Assembly (NCBI GenBank): GCA_039545295.1
Contig: BCIK01000008.1
Span: 946,487 to 1,010,486, forward strand
Reading direction: 5' to 3'
Source of the DNA: Udeniomyces pyricola
Lineage: Eukaryota > Basidiomycota > Tremellomycetes > Cystofilobasidiales > Mrakiaceae
Length of the DNA stretch: 64,000 nucleotides
The position numbers and the translations under genes are program-made. The notes beneath the pieces were generated by a model. That model saw only the letters and a list, made by a program, of their open reading frames with translations, was not told where the DNA came from and searched no databases. How positions within the stretch are numbered: the stretch's first letter is position 1; each line of letters opens with the position of its first letter. This document shows positions 1-11,142 of the stretch, piece after piece.

Positions 1-52
1 ACAATCCCCAAGTAACGGGCACCTACATGATATGACGTTCGATAAGGCCCAA

Positions 53-3000
53 TCAATTATCTTCGCTCAGCCTGCCACCTCCCCCATTGAGTCGCGAGTG
101 AGAGAACTGATTGCGCGTGCTGGGTCCACCGAAGCTTCCATATCCAAAGCTCCTTCCACTGCCGGGGCCAAGACCTAAGCTCCTCCTTTCTCCAAAACTG
201 CTGCTTTCGTTGCCGTTCCCTAGGAGCGAACTCCCAAATCCGAGAGCCCCTTCGCTGCCTCGGCCTACTCCAATCGGAGACACTTCGAGACCCTCCATCT
301 CGAGCGCGAGGTCGTGGACCCCGCTGCCAACGCCGGACGGCGAACGGTGAATCGAGGCCGAAGCGGCTCGAGCTCGATGAGGCGGCAAGTACTGTTGCTG
401 CTGTTGTTGAAGATAGTCTGTCGTCGAGTGGTTCATCATTGGAGCGGTGGCGGGAGGAGGCGGGGAAAAGGCGCCAAAGAAATGGCCGCTGGTGTCACTC
501 GAGTACGAGCCAGTGTGGATAGCGGGCGGACCGTATGGATCGAGGAGTGGAGATCGGCTTAGTATGTGATCATTTTCAGGCGATGTGTTGGAGGGAGACG
601 TAAGACTCCGAAGATGCGAGGGGGCAGTCGGGTGAGATTGGGAGTAGTTGTTGAACCCTGGAACAGCCTGTGGTCCATGAAGAGGGGATGTTTGGGGTCC
701 GTTGTTAGCATACACGGATTGAAGGTACGAGTCGCGCTCAACGGCGCCGAAGCTCGCACTGTGGCCGTGCTGCTGGCCATCATGTCGCGTTTGGTTGTGA
801 TGAATTTGAAGCGTGTCAAACGCGCGACGCTCTTCATCATCGTCGTATCGATGAAAGTCGACTTGTGTGTGCCTTCTATCCGGCAGCTGAAGTTGTGGTT
901 GATGCCGAGGCAGATTTGAAGGTTGGGAAGAAGGCGACTGAGCCGGGGAGAACGGCGCAAAGGTAGAAGACGGATGAGGGACATGGCGGTTCAGCTGTGG
1001 AAGAGAGTGATGGGCATCTGTAGCTGAGGAGGGCGAGAGGGCATAGTCTTGAAGCCGCTGTTGTTGCGAGTCATCGACGTAGCCAGAGAGCCCCACCTGG
1101 GCCGTCAAGCGAGCGATCAGGGCGGGATCCAGCACTCCTGCACCATCTGGTTGCATTCGAATGGCCAAAAGTCAGTCAGGATCAAACGCAATCACACGCA
1201 CACAGAACGAGAAACATTGGACGCGGCGTGGCGAGGACTTACTGGCTCCGCCCCCCACAACTCCTCCACCCCCAAGACCCAAGAGATTCTGAAGGTTTTG
1301 AGCATTTAGTCCGCTTGTCTGGTTAGCATTCGCGCCAAGGCCAAAGTCTGATCCTCCCAAGGCAGGTCCCGCGAGGCCAGCAGCAGCGGTGAGCTGGCGT
1401 AGGATATTGCCCTGAGCGTCGCCGAGTCCGGCAAGTCCCTGGAGAGCAAGGGCAAGCTGACCGATCTGAGCAGATGTCAGTCCGGGGATGCTGCTGTTTG
1501 CAGAGCCCATACCGCCACCTTGAACGCCGGCTTGCGCCGCTTTGTCTGCATCAAAGAGTAAGTGACATAGCATCAGACAGTCAGTAGCAAGTTTATTTGA
1601 AGTGTTAGGCTGTTTATGTCATGGAGCGACAGACGAACATTGACTTCGACCCCAGCTCAACCTGATGCGCCCTCCGCCGATGGGGAACCCCTGCATCCGT
1701 TCGATGGCTCGCTCGGCGTCAAGCTTACGGACAAACTGAACGAAACCACAGCCCTTGCCAGGAGGGATCTTGACCTAAACACAGGAGAGACAATAGGTAG
1801 CAGGCAAGGTAACCAGAACGTCCAAGTCCAAAAGAACGGACCGATCAGCACATGCATGTTGATCACAATATTGGCGCTGGAGAGGGCGAGAGGGAGAACA
1901 AAGCGCACGTAGGTTATCTCGCCAAAGGGCATGAAGAATGTCTTGAGGGTCTCCTCAGAGATGAGACTGCTCAGTCCTCCAACGAAGACGGTGGTGTTGT
2001 TGGGATCGGTCGAGCTGGTGCCCCCAGCAGAAACGTTGTTGCCTGACTCGTACGATGATGGAGCAAGGCTTGTCGTCGAGAGAAGAGAACCGCTCAGGTC
2101 GGCTCTCGATGGGTTCGGGTAGGAATTATTGAAGGTGCTTGAAGGTTGCTGAGGATTCGAAAAAGGGGCAGATGAAGATGGGGTGTAGGGGTACTCTCTA
2201 GACGAAGAACGCATGTGTCCACTCGGGCGGAAGTTGTAGTTTGCGAGAGGCACGTTGATATTGGGGATATTCACGGCGCTATTGCCTCGGCCGTTGACAT
2301 CGGCACCGCTCTGGTATGAACTTTGGTCCGGCTCGTTGACTTTGACTTGAAGCGGCGGGAATATGAGTTGCCCACCTGGACCAATTGGAAGCATGCCCCC
2401 GTTCGCGGCGGCGAGTTCCGAAAGGTACTCGATCGTGTTGGGCGAGAGCCGTCGCGTTGGCGGCGGCAGCGGCTTGTTCGGAGCCTGCGCCGGTGGGAAA
2501 GGTTGAGGTTGAGGGTGCTGGAGGCTCAGGTTCGACGGCTGGCCGGTCGAGTTGCTGCGGAAGAGAGGGTTGGGAGGTTCGCTGAGTAGGGAGCCCAACG
2601 GCTGGACAGGGGTGCCTCCACGAGAGCTTCCGTTTCCGATGGAGCTTCCGGCCGTGGAATGCGATGCGACGCCGGCTTTATTCTTGGCCGTGGCGTGTGA
2701 CAGCCGCATTGGTCTGGAAGAGCAGTAGACACCTTGCATCTCGCTCAATGCGCGGAGCTGATCGGCCTCGTCGCCGAATCGCACGAACCTGATACGAGAT
2801 CAAAGTAGGGTACGCAATCAGCGAATAGTTCGTTCTACGTGTAACAAATAGACAGAAGATTAGCCAAGACCAACCCATAACCTCTGGAACCTCCTCCTCC
2901 TGGATCGAGCATGATCTTGGCGCTCCTGGTACTCTCATAACCAGTCCTTGGTGTGCCGTCCGAGTTAGGGGGCGGTTTAAGAAAGAGGTTGACCAGATCA

Positions 3001-4595
3001 CCCTCGCCAACTTCGGGAGCGAGATCGCCGACAAAGATACTGAACTCCTTTTCAGGGGGAAGATCGTGAGAGAGAAACGCCGGGTTGACTGCCTCTGGGT
3101 TTGTAGACGACGTCGATGATGCCGCCCAATTGGCCCTGAAAGGTCGAGACGATGATGGCATGATAAGGAGTGGGTTTGTAGGAGTTGGTGTGAGAGTCTG
3201 GAGAATTCGAGCTGCGAGGTGATGCGTCTGAAACGGACCAGCGCATACGCAAAGGAGCAACACGTTAGAAGGGTAAACTATATGCGGTGATGTGGGTCTT
3301 GATAAACGAATTCTTCACCCACAGGAAACGTCAGGAAGCAGTACGGGTTACTCTGAGGACCGTTTGATCCCGGCGCAGGAGGGTTTGGTCGAATAAGCTG
3401 AAGAAGGTGAGGTGGTAGATGGAAAGAACTCGATTAGCACGAAAAGATCTCCTTGTCATCTTGCTCCACCCATTTACCCAACCTGTGATTGCCCCGTCCG
3501 TTCTTCGGGTTGGATACACGAGCGACCACGTACCTTGATGGACACAATATCCCAACCCATGGCGCTGCACATCTGCCGGAGATATGCTTCGTTCATCCAC
3601 GTCTCAAGATCGCCCAGCCAAATCGTCCGCTTCTCGCCCATCTCCCTTCCTGCCCCCCCTACGCTAAGCCCACCACTCAGGACAGACGTTTCCACTTGAC
3701 CGGTCGCAGTGCCAGCGGATTCAGCGGATGCCGGGTGTCCGTTCTGAGATGAGGTGCGGTGTTGTAGCTCGGATCCATGGCTGAACGGGGAGGTCCGATG
3801 ATCAGGCGCAAGATCCGAAGGCCGGGATTGCTCCGAAGCAGATGACTGGTGCTGATCCTGTTGATGCTGCTGGTGAGACTGCGGTGATTGTAAGTGCTGA
3901 GAAGCATATGTTTGGGCATCTGAACCAGCATTGGTGGAGTATCGACGGGATTGAGGATCGACCGAACCTTGGGAGGCTGGAGAATCAAATGTGGGCGCTC
4001 GGGACAAGGGCGATGGCGGATCGACGCGGAGATGATGAGAGGGATGAGACTGCTGCTGCTGCTGCTGTTGGTATGGCTGACCTGGGTCGTGATGGTCGTA
4101 CGTTTGTTGATGATGATTTTGTGCTGATGGTCCAGCTTGCTGACGCGAAAGCTGTTGCTCAGGGTAGGACTGTTGGGAGGACGGGGATTCATTCCTTTGA
4201 AGATGCAGTGGATGATTGGCAATGTGGGAGTTCGCGCCTTGGGCCGAAGGCGGTCGATGCTCATCCTTGTACTGCGGGAAAGGAGATGGGTATTGTTGCT
4301 GGTGTAGATGAGAGGGTGAGAGTTGGTTGTTATATTGGGACTGTTGAGGAATGTGCTGAGGTGGGTACGAGGGGGTCTGATGCTGTTCAGTATGGGACGT
4401 CGACGGCGGGGCAAGGTCCGAAGAGATGGAAGACCGCTGGCCAGCGGCCGAATGTCTCTCGTCTTGCGCCGAATGGGCCGAGGTAGCAGTTGATGGAATG
4501 CGGTCGTTGGGATCGCCCCTAGAAGACTCGGAAGGGTTCATGCTCGCTTGAGAGGAAGGACGCGGCAGTTGGTGCGAAGAAAGATGAGAGTCCAT
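53..4595 (-). CDS. Three-RRM RNA-binding protein (Nam8/Ngr1/Csx1-like)
   Basis: Spliced minus-strand gene. Exon 1 (4595 to about 3534) encodes a long Gln/Ser/His-rich low-complexity N-terminus with a poly-Gln run, then RRM1 starting at TIWLGDLETWMNEAYLRQ and ending at VSIK. RRM1 continues in the next exon with the RNP1-like YCFLTFP. RRM2 (about 3050-2700) carries FSIFVGDLAPEV and is split by an intron before FVRFGDEADQ. RRM3 carries TTVFVGGLSSLISEETL and, after another intron, GCGFVQFVRKLDAERA and IRLSWGRSQ. The C-terminal 400 or so residues are Gly/Ser/Gln-rich. The WMNE first RRM followed by two more RRMs is typical of the Nam8/Ngr1/Csx1/TIA-1 group, which bind U-rich RNA in splicing or mRNA stability. 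The choice between splicing (Nam8) and stress mRNA control (Csx1/Ngr1) cannot be made here. The stop is a TAA/TGA-type codon whose last base is at 53. Start chosen as the first Met of the open frame. Confidence 0.88.
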
Positions 4596-5789
4596 CGTAC
4601 CGAGAGTTTCGCAGCTGGTCGGATGTCAAGAAGCGAAGCGGTGTAGAAGGTGGGAAGGGACTTTATGAGTGAATACTCAGTGCGCAAGGTGGAGGCTAGA
4701 GGATGAGGTTGTCCAAGAGAGTTGCCGTAACTGGTCGTAGCAAGCTCGATTCAAGCCAGTCGGGCGAGCAACAAGGTGGAATGAAGGGTGAGGGAAAGTA
4801 GAAAAAGAGGAGGCAAACGGGGGGGGGGGGTTGCGGAGCGGAGAGAGATGGGAACCTGAGAGACAAAGAAGGGAAGCGCGCAGAGGGGGAAGCTTGGAGG
4901 CCAAACTCGACTCGCAGTTGCGTAGGATGGCTCGAGGGAGGCGAAACAAGCGCAAGAACTGTGCTAGACAAGGATTGAAGCGTGGCCCGAGGGGAGATGG
5001 GACGGTGGGACGAGGAAGAGGATAGGGAAAGGAGCAGCAGAAACTGATCGGAGCAGACGGACAAGAAGGGAAATAGACCTTAGGAGCGATTAGGAAATGA
5101 TATATGATGAGGACAGATCTTGATTAGTGATTTGTGACTTGATTAACGTAATACCTGCTGCAGCGCAGGCTAAGTCGATCTGCGTTCCGGCCTTTTCAGA
5201 AAATTCGCCCCACATCAAGTGACCATATATGTATATGGGCAAATACTGATCATGTTCACCACGGGTAGATCATAACCCTTATACGTATTGAGGAACGCTT
5301 CGTGACACTCATCTCTTTCATCGCGCCCACTCGATCTCTCGCACTCGCTGAGTCGTATAACGTGATATAATCATGCGCGCGACCCCTCACTACCGGCCCA
5401 AGGCGATCGTCCTGATGACTGAAATGCCTGCGCTGTAGAGCGAGCGATCTTTGCGCATAAGAAACAAGTGAGATCTGACAGTGCTGTCATTTTGCATGTA
5501 TATATATCGCGTCTACCAGCCGCGACTGCACCTGACCGTCGTTGAATCGGCGTCGGCCGGGTAATTCAGATGTACTCGGGCGGTTGCCCAAGGCGCCATG
5601 AGCCTGCACGCGCGCACATGGACGCGCCGCCTGCGCGCAAGAGATGAACACTCGTTCGGCCATCGCCCGGTGCGTGAGTCTCGCGTCTCTCGTCTGCTCT
5701 CGCTCTCTCCAACTCTCCAGATTCATACTGACTATCAACTGTCACTATTTCCTCCACCCTATCACACCATCCTATCCCACCCGACCATC
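4596..5789. other. Divergent intergenic region, RRM gene / aminopeptidase gene
   Basis: About 1.2 kb between two divergent genes. It holds a 12-G run at 4819-4830 in a purine-rich stretch, and short AT elements such as a TATATATA run near 5500. No convincing gene is seen. An open frame from 5598 runs into the aminopeptidase start in the same frame (see findings). It must contain both promoters. Confidence 0.6.
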
Positions 5790-8700
5790 ATGCTCAGCTG
5801 TTTACCATTCCTCGCTCGGACTCCTGCTGCCGATTCCGTGCAGCATCACACCTATCCTGGGTTCCGGGATTTGAAACCAGACCCTTTCCCTCTCGCCAAC
5901 TATGCCGATGAAGCCCCGTCACTCAAACACGAACGCACCCAGGCGTTGGTTCGGTTGAGAGAGAAGATGCAGGACAGCAAGATTGACGTCTAGTAAGCTG
6001 TGTCACACTTGACACCATGTGGCTCACCGAGGGATTTTCTTCACAGACAGTGTCTGATCCAGAACCAACCAAAGACGCGCTGCTGATCTTGCCCCCCTGC
6101 CTCCCCTCCTATACCGTCTTTTTGCCCGCATATATGTCCTGTCTACACTTAGTATCGTACCCTCTGAGGATGAGCATCTCTCGGAATACGTTGCCGAGTC
6201 CGATAAGCGTCGCGAGTTTATTACTGGGTGGGTGGTGGCATCTTCGTCACGTTCTCTCCGTAGTCTCTCCATTCTTTATTACGCAGATTGAGCTGATACG
6301 CGACTTTCCTCTGCTGATGCTGCAGCTTCACCGGCTCTGCGGGCACAGCCGTCATCCTTGCAGATGGTCGCAACATCCTCTATGTCGACAGTCGATAGTA
6401 CGTGAGGGCTAGATCTATCGCCTCTCTAGCTTCTCGGCCCTTTACTGGCTAAACATGCCACATGGGCATCATCGGCCTGCTCCGAAGCTAATTACCGCCC
6501 CCATCCTTCAATACCCCTGAATCAGTTGGATCCAAGCCGCCAATCAAGTCGCACACGACTGGACCGTCAGGCGTGTAGGAGAGAAGGGTCAGGTCGATTG
6601 GGCAACTGAATTGATCGCGGTCAGTCATATCATGCCTTGATGAGATGCATATATTCAGGTGCTCGTGGACATGCGTACATCGAGCTTTGCACTTACAGAA
6701 TCTTGAACACCTTTGCCTATCCCAGACGGCCGATCCTGTGACAAGGGTGGGAATCGATCCGAAGCTGATATCAGCGGGAACTGGTGGAGCACATTCAGGT
6801 CGGTATAGTCATCACTTCGATTCGGGATTTCTAGCGGCGAACTTACGCCTTCGCACTCATGTGTCTTTCTGGTCCTGCCCTGATGCTCCTTCAATCCTGC
6901 GCCTCCTTGCAGCATCCATCGGCCCACTTCTTGCGGCCAAGAACCTGTGTATCGTTCCGTTGCATGCCAATTTGATCGATTCCGTCTGGACTGATCAACC
7001 ACAACGATCACACCAAGAAGTCATCGTTCACCCGATCCAATTCGCAGGTGAGTCGAATTCGCTTTTGGCCTCTTTTGTAGTTATACACCTTTGACTGATC
7101 ATGACCATAATTTGATGGCTTTAGGCATCAGTAGCGATCAAAAACTCAAAGATCTCGTGAAATCAAAGACTTGGGAAGCTCACTCTCCCCGACCCCGAGG
7201 ATTTCTCCTCACTGCCCTTGATGAGATTGCCTGGCTCCTCAACCTTCGATCTCAAGGCGAAGACGTTCCGTTCTGTCCGGTCTTCCATGCGTATCTGTAA
7301 GAAAATGTACTGGTGTAATATGCTCATACAACATGACATTGATCGTAAATGACTGATGGTATATCGTGATATTGACTTATGCTCCTCATCAGGTATATCC
7401 CGCTCGATGCTGCGTCGAGCATCCGACCCACGTTCTTCATTGATCCTTCGAAGCTCTCCACTAAAATCCACACTTATCTAGCTGGCCTCAACATCGACAC
7501 TCGATCCTACAGCCATATCTGGACCTTTCTCGAGACCATCCATGCTTCTCCCTCATACTCATCTGACGAGAAGCCTGCTGAGCAAGGCAAGCTTACAACC
7601 GGGCTGGCTGTCAGTTGGGCAGTCGAGCTCGCTATAGGCAAGGTATGTAAATTTGCCAAGGTCATCTTGGGTGGGGAAGGAGGGACACATGTGTGTAGGA
7701 TATATGTACGGCTTCAGTCAAAGTATGACCGTCATGTTGACCGGTATGCGTTGTCTTTCCAGGACAACATCTTCCCTGTCGTGTCACCTGTCCTCGAAGC
7801 CAAAGCCATCAAGAACGAAGTAGAAGCAGCTGGAATGCGAGCTGCTTACCTCCGAGACGGTCGGGCGACCGTTCGTTGGGCTGCAAGGCTTGATCGGATG
7901 ATTCGCAAGGAGGGCCAGCAGATTCGAGAGTATCAGGCAGGGTCCGTAATTAATTATTCGTACTTGGTTAGACCCGTGTTTGATGCCTCACAGAATCGAG
8001 AGCTGATCACTCTGTTTTTTTGTTTTTTTTTTTTCTCGTATAAACATATGCAACACACATACACCCTGCTATCAGTGAGATGCTCACTGCTTACCGAGCT
8101 CAGGAGATGCACTTCCGGTGAGTCAACGTGTCTGTTTGTCGATTGAGCTTCTTCCTCTACATATTACACGGCCACATTTTTACATCGAAAGAAACACCTG
8201 ACGCTGAGTATCTTTCTCTATAGTGGACTTGCCTATGAAAAGTGAGATCTCTCCCCTGATCGTGCGCTTTCAAACGTCAGAAAACGAGGGCTTCTTCATT
8301 CCATCTGACAACGATGAACCTCGTTCCGCCCTTTTTTCAAAGTATCTCCGCTTCTGGTCCCAATGCAGCCCTTCCTCACTACGCTCCCAGCGAATCCAAC
8401 TCACGCATCATTGACCGAGATACCCCGTTCCTAATGGACTCGGGAGCTCAGTACGCCGACGGCACGATTGACACGACGAGGACGTTTCATTTCGGTCGAC
8501 CAACCCGAAATCAACGCGACACGTTCACCCGGGTCCTCCAAGGTCACATAGCAGTGGATTCAGCCGTCTTCCCTCAGGGAACGACGGGTGCGGCCGTCAA
8601 CATCCTTGCGAGGTGAGAAACCCTTGTTTGTTGATTTCTTGATCGGGCCGAGCCCGTCCAATCGAAGAGGACACGGGGGGGGGGGGGGTTCCTGATATCT

Positions 8701-9812
8701 GATACTCGACCGCTGCCTCTCGTTGTTTTGCGATAGGAGTGCATTGTGGGCTCAAGGATTAGATTTCTCTCATGGAGTTGGCCGTGAGTTCTTTACGTTG
8801 CACTCACTTTCTGGATGCCATGCCATCAAAACTAGCGTCCCTTGTGCATGACTCGCGCTTTAGAGATTGACCAGAGACTTGGCCGTTTTTTTTTTTTGTG
8901 ATTTGTCTGGCTCTTCAGACGGTGTGAGTCATCCGGTCATTCACATGATTGTATTGATATATCATCTTGTCCTTCCCGGGCATTCCATCCAGGATGAACC
9001 CTTATTGACTTGGGCTTGAGCTTGATTTTCTTCTGGATCAGATTGGCTCCTACCTATCTGTTCACGAAGGTGAGTGGCTCGTTCATCCCTCATCTTGATT
9101 GTTTTGTACGCCCAAATTGAAGAAGAAGGAAAAGAAGAAAAACCTTACATCCTGATTCTTTCTTCTCTGCCTTTTCTCCATTCCTCCTCGTTCCAGGTCC
9201 ACAAGGCATCGCGATCCCTTATCCGTTCAAGCCGGGGCATGTCATCAGTATCGAACCGGGGTTTTACCTCGAGGGACACTGGGGGATGCGGCATGAATCG
9301 GCGGTGATTGTTGAGAAGAAACCGACCGCTCATCGGTTTAACGACCTTGATTTCTAGGGGGGGGGTCGTTTGACTCGGGTGAGTGTTTTTCTTTTTCTTT
9401 TTCCTCTTTTTTTTGTTGGGGGGGGNNNNNNNNNNNNNNNGGGGGGGGGGAGAGAGAAAGAGGGGGGAAGGGAGGGAAGGAAGATGTCTGCCTGTGACGA
9501 GGGACGTAGCATATAAAACATACCATTTGACTGACTGTTTCCAATCGGACCCGCATATCCTCCCCTTTCCCTTCCCTAAAACAAACAAACAAACACAAAC
9601 CACTTCCTTCGACCCCTAATCAACTTCAATGTTACCAGGTCCCCATTGCGCCCAACCTCGTCAACACCCATTTGCTTTCCCCTTCCGAACTCGCTTGGCT
9701 CAAGCAGCATAACGACGAATGCCTCGTCGACCTCGAACCCCTCCTCCGAGACTTACCTGGGAAAGAAAGTCGATTGGTGATGGCTTGGTTGAAGAAATGT
9801 TGTCGGTTCTAG
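5790..9812 (+). CDS. Xaa-Pro aminopeptidase (aminopeptidase P, M24B), reading frame interrupted near its 3' end
   Basis: Cytosolic-type aminopeptidase P, which removes an N-terminal residue preceding proline using two metal ions. The spliced product reads YIVPSEDEHLSEYV, ITGFTGSAGTAV and LYVDSRYW in the N-terminal creatinase-like domain. The catalytic pita-bread domain follows. Metal ligands are visible as the two Asp of MDSGAQYADGTIDTTRT, the His of HGVGHGIGSYLSVHEGP, the Glu of ISIEPGFY and the Glu of GMRHESAV. There are many short exons, including an 18-nt exon (GLAYEN) just after 8221 and a 5-nt exon at 8919-8923 inside the HGVGHG motif. The last exon ends LVMAWLKKCCRF. An in-frame TAG at 9355-9357 sits in a G tract where the family has Leu-Gly-Phe-Glu. 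The codon count is preserved, so this looks like sequence damage and not decay. A 15-N gap lies in the last intron. The start at 5790 gives a normal family N-terminus. Confidence 0.9.
8919..8923 (+). other. 5-nt microexon of the aminopeptidase P gene
   Basis: The exon before it ends ...GGA GTT GGC C at a gtgagt donor. The next recognisable exon begins ATT GGC TCC TAC CTA TCT GTT CAC GAA G. Family conservation demands His-Gly between them. The 5 bases ACGGT, preceded by ttcag and followed by gtgagt, supply exactly this and keep the frame (C+AC = His, GGT = Gly). Confidence 0.8.
9426..9440. other. Assembly gap (15 N) flanked by G runs
   Basis: Fifteen Ns with eight G before and ten G after, in the last intron of the aminopeptidase gene. 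Single Ns also occur beside a G run at 15426 and inside a C run at 36564. True lengths here are unknown. Confidence 0.95.
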
Positions 9813-11142
9813 GGAAAGATGACCCATTGTTTTTTTGGAGGGGAAGGTGGGGGGGGGGGAGGGGGGGTTGACGGAGGCTAGAGATGTGTGCAAGGGGGGG
9901 AGGGGAGAAAGAAGGTCACTTGTATTGTACTTTACAGCTTCTCATTTGTCTTGATGGGGACCTTGCAAACCTTTCACCGGCCATTTTCCTGATCCTCTTT
10001 ACCAATCCAAAAACATGCTCTGAAAAAAAAAAACAAGCCAATAAAACGCGTCATCGCAGGTCGACCCCGAACAAGGCATTCGAGAACCGTCAACACTTTT
10101 TAATTTCCTCGTTTTTTTTGCAGATTCGCGATCGAAGAAACCACTAACGTCAACAATGAGACCGGTGAATGTAATCGTCTGTTTTTTTTTCTCTAGTCAT
10201 GTCTGCCATGGTCATCACACATCCTTATGCAAACCGAGGTTTTGCGGATGCGATTGCTTGGGAAGAACCAAGCTTCATGAGCAACAGCCGGTACGTACGT
10301 GTTTCATTATGGCGAATCAAGTGCAGTCGCGCCGTGTTCCTGAAAACAGAGCCATCAAAGTGAAGGAAAGCGAGATGGAAAAAAAAGAGAGGAACAAAAA
10401 GAGAAAGGTATTGGGACTGGGCTTGGGATTGGGAAGTTACGGAACCCCACATCCTTAGGAGAAAGAGGGGAAAAGGCCAGAACATGTATAAAAATAGTCA
10501 CGATGATGGTCGAGAACGAGACTGTTTCTTTGTTTTCCTTGTTGAAGAACGAATGAGGGATGGATAGAAAGGGGTCGGACGGACGGTCTCGAGCAAGAGA
10601 GACCAGGTGGAAACAGAGATGAAGCGATGAAGAGTAGGAAAAGCGAAACCATGAGCGGAAAACCTTAGTGATAGAACGAATAAAAAGAGAGAGGAGAGAA
10701 AAAGGAACGTTACGAAGCGAACAGGAGAAAGACCGAAAAAGGGGAAAAGGAATGGATGAACGTCAGGGCGTGTCAGGAACGGAGAAAAAAAAAAGAAGCA
10801 AAGTTGGCGTGAAGAATGGAAACATGTCAAACAAAGAGAAGAGTGGAGGAAGGGAGGGGGGGGGGGGGGGGGGGGGAAGGGAGTCCAAGGGTAGGAACGG
10901 ATGCAGCGTGAGGTTAAGTTATCACGAGGAAGACTTAAGCCATGGTTGTAACGGATATGACGAGTCGCAAGGAGTTGAAGATGTCGAGGAAAAAGGAAAG
11001 GGAGGAAGGATTGTAGCAAGGTTGGATGGACGAAAGAATTCCAAGGTGATGATGTACCTGAGGCCATCCTTGAGGCATGAGACAGGCAGACATGTCTGCC
11101 CTTGCATGATTGAGTCCGTCAGGTGTGGGTCAACGGGGTCGA
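9813..11142. other. Convergent intergenic region, purine-rich on the + strand
   Basis: About 1.3 kb between the 3' ends of the aminopeptidase and MOB2 genes. The + strand from about 10340 to 10880 is strongly A/G-rich and includes a G run of roughly 20 near 10856-10876. Short open frames here are low complexity with no family resemblance. I see no gene. Confidence 0.6.

Noticed and set aside
3677..4486. Long open frames on both strands overlapping the first exon of the RRM gene (245 and 214 codons)
   Set aside because: They are side effects of the Gln/Ser/His-rich repetitive coding sequence, which lacks stops in other frames. No family resemblance, and the RRM frame explains the region.
10156..10458. 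100-codon open frame between aminopeptidase and MOB2
   Set aside because: Low-complexity Lys/Glu and Gly/Leu tail in a purine-rich region, no homology and no clear promoter or intron signals.
10498..11067. 189-codon minus-strand open frame
   Set aside because: Pure Phe/Leu/Pro/Ser translation of the polypurine tract on the opposite strand; not protein-like.
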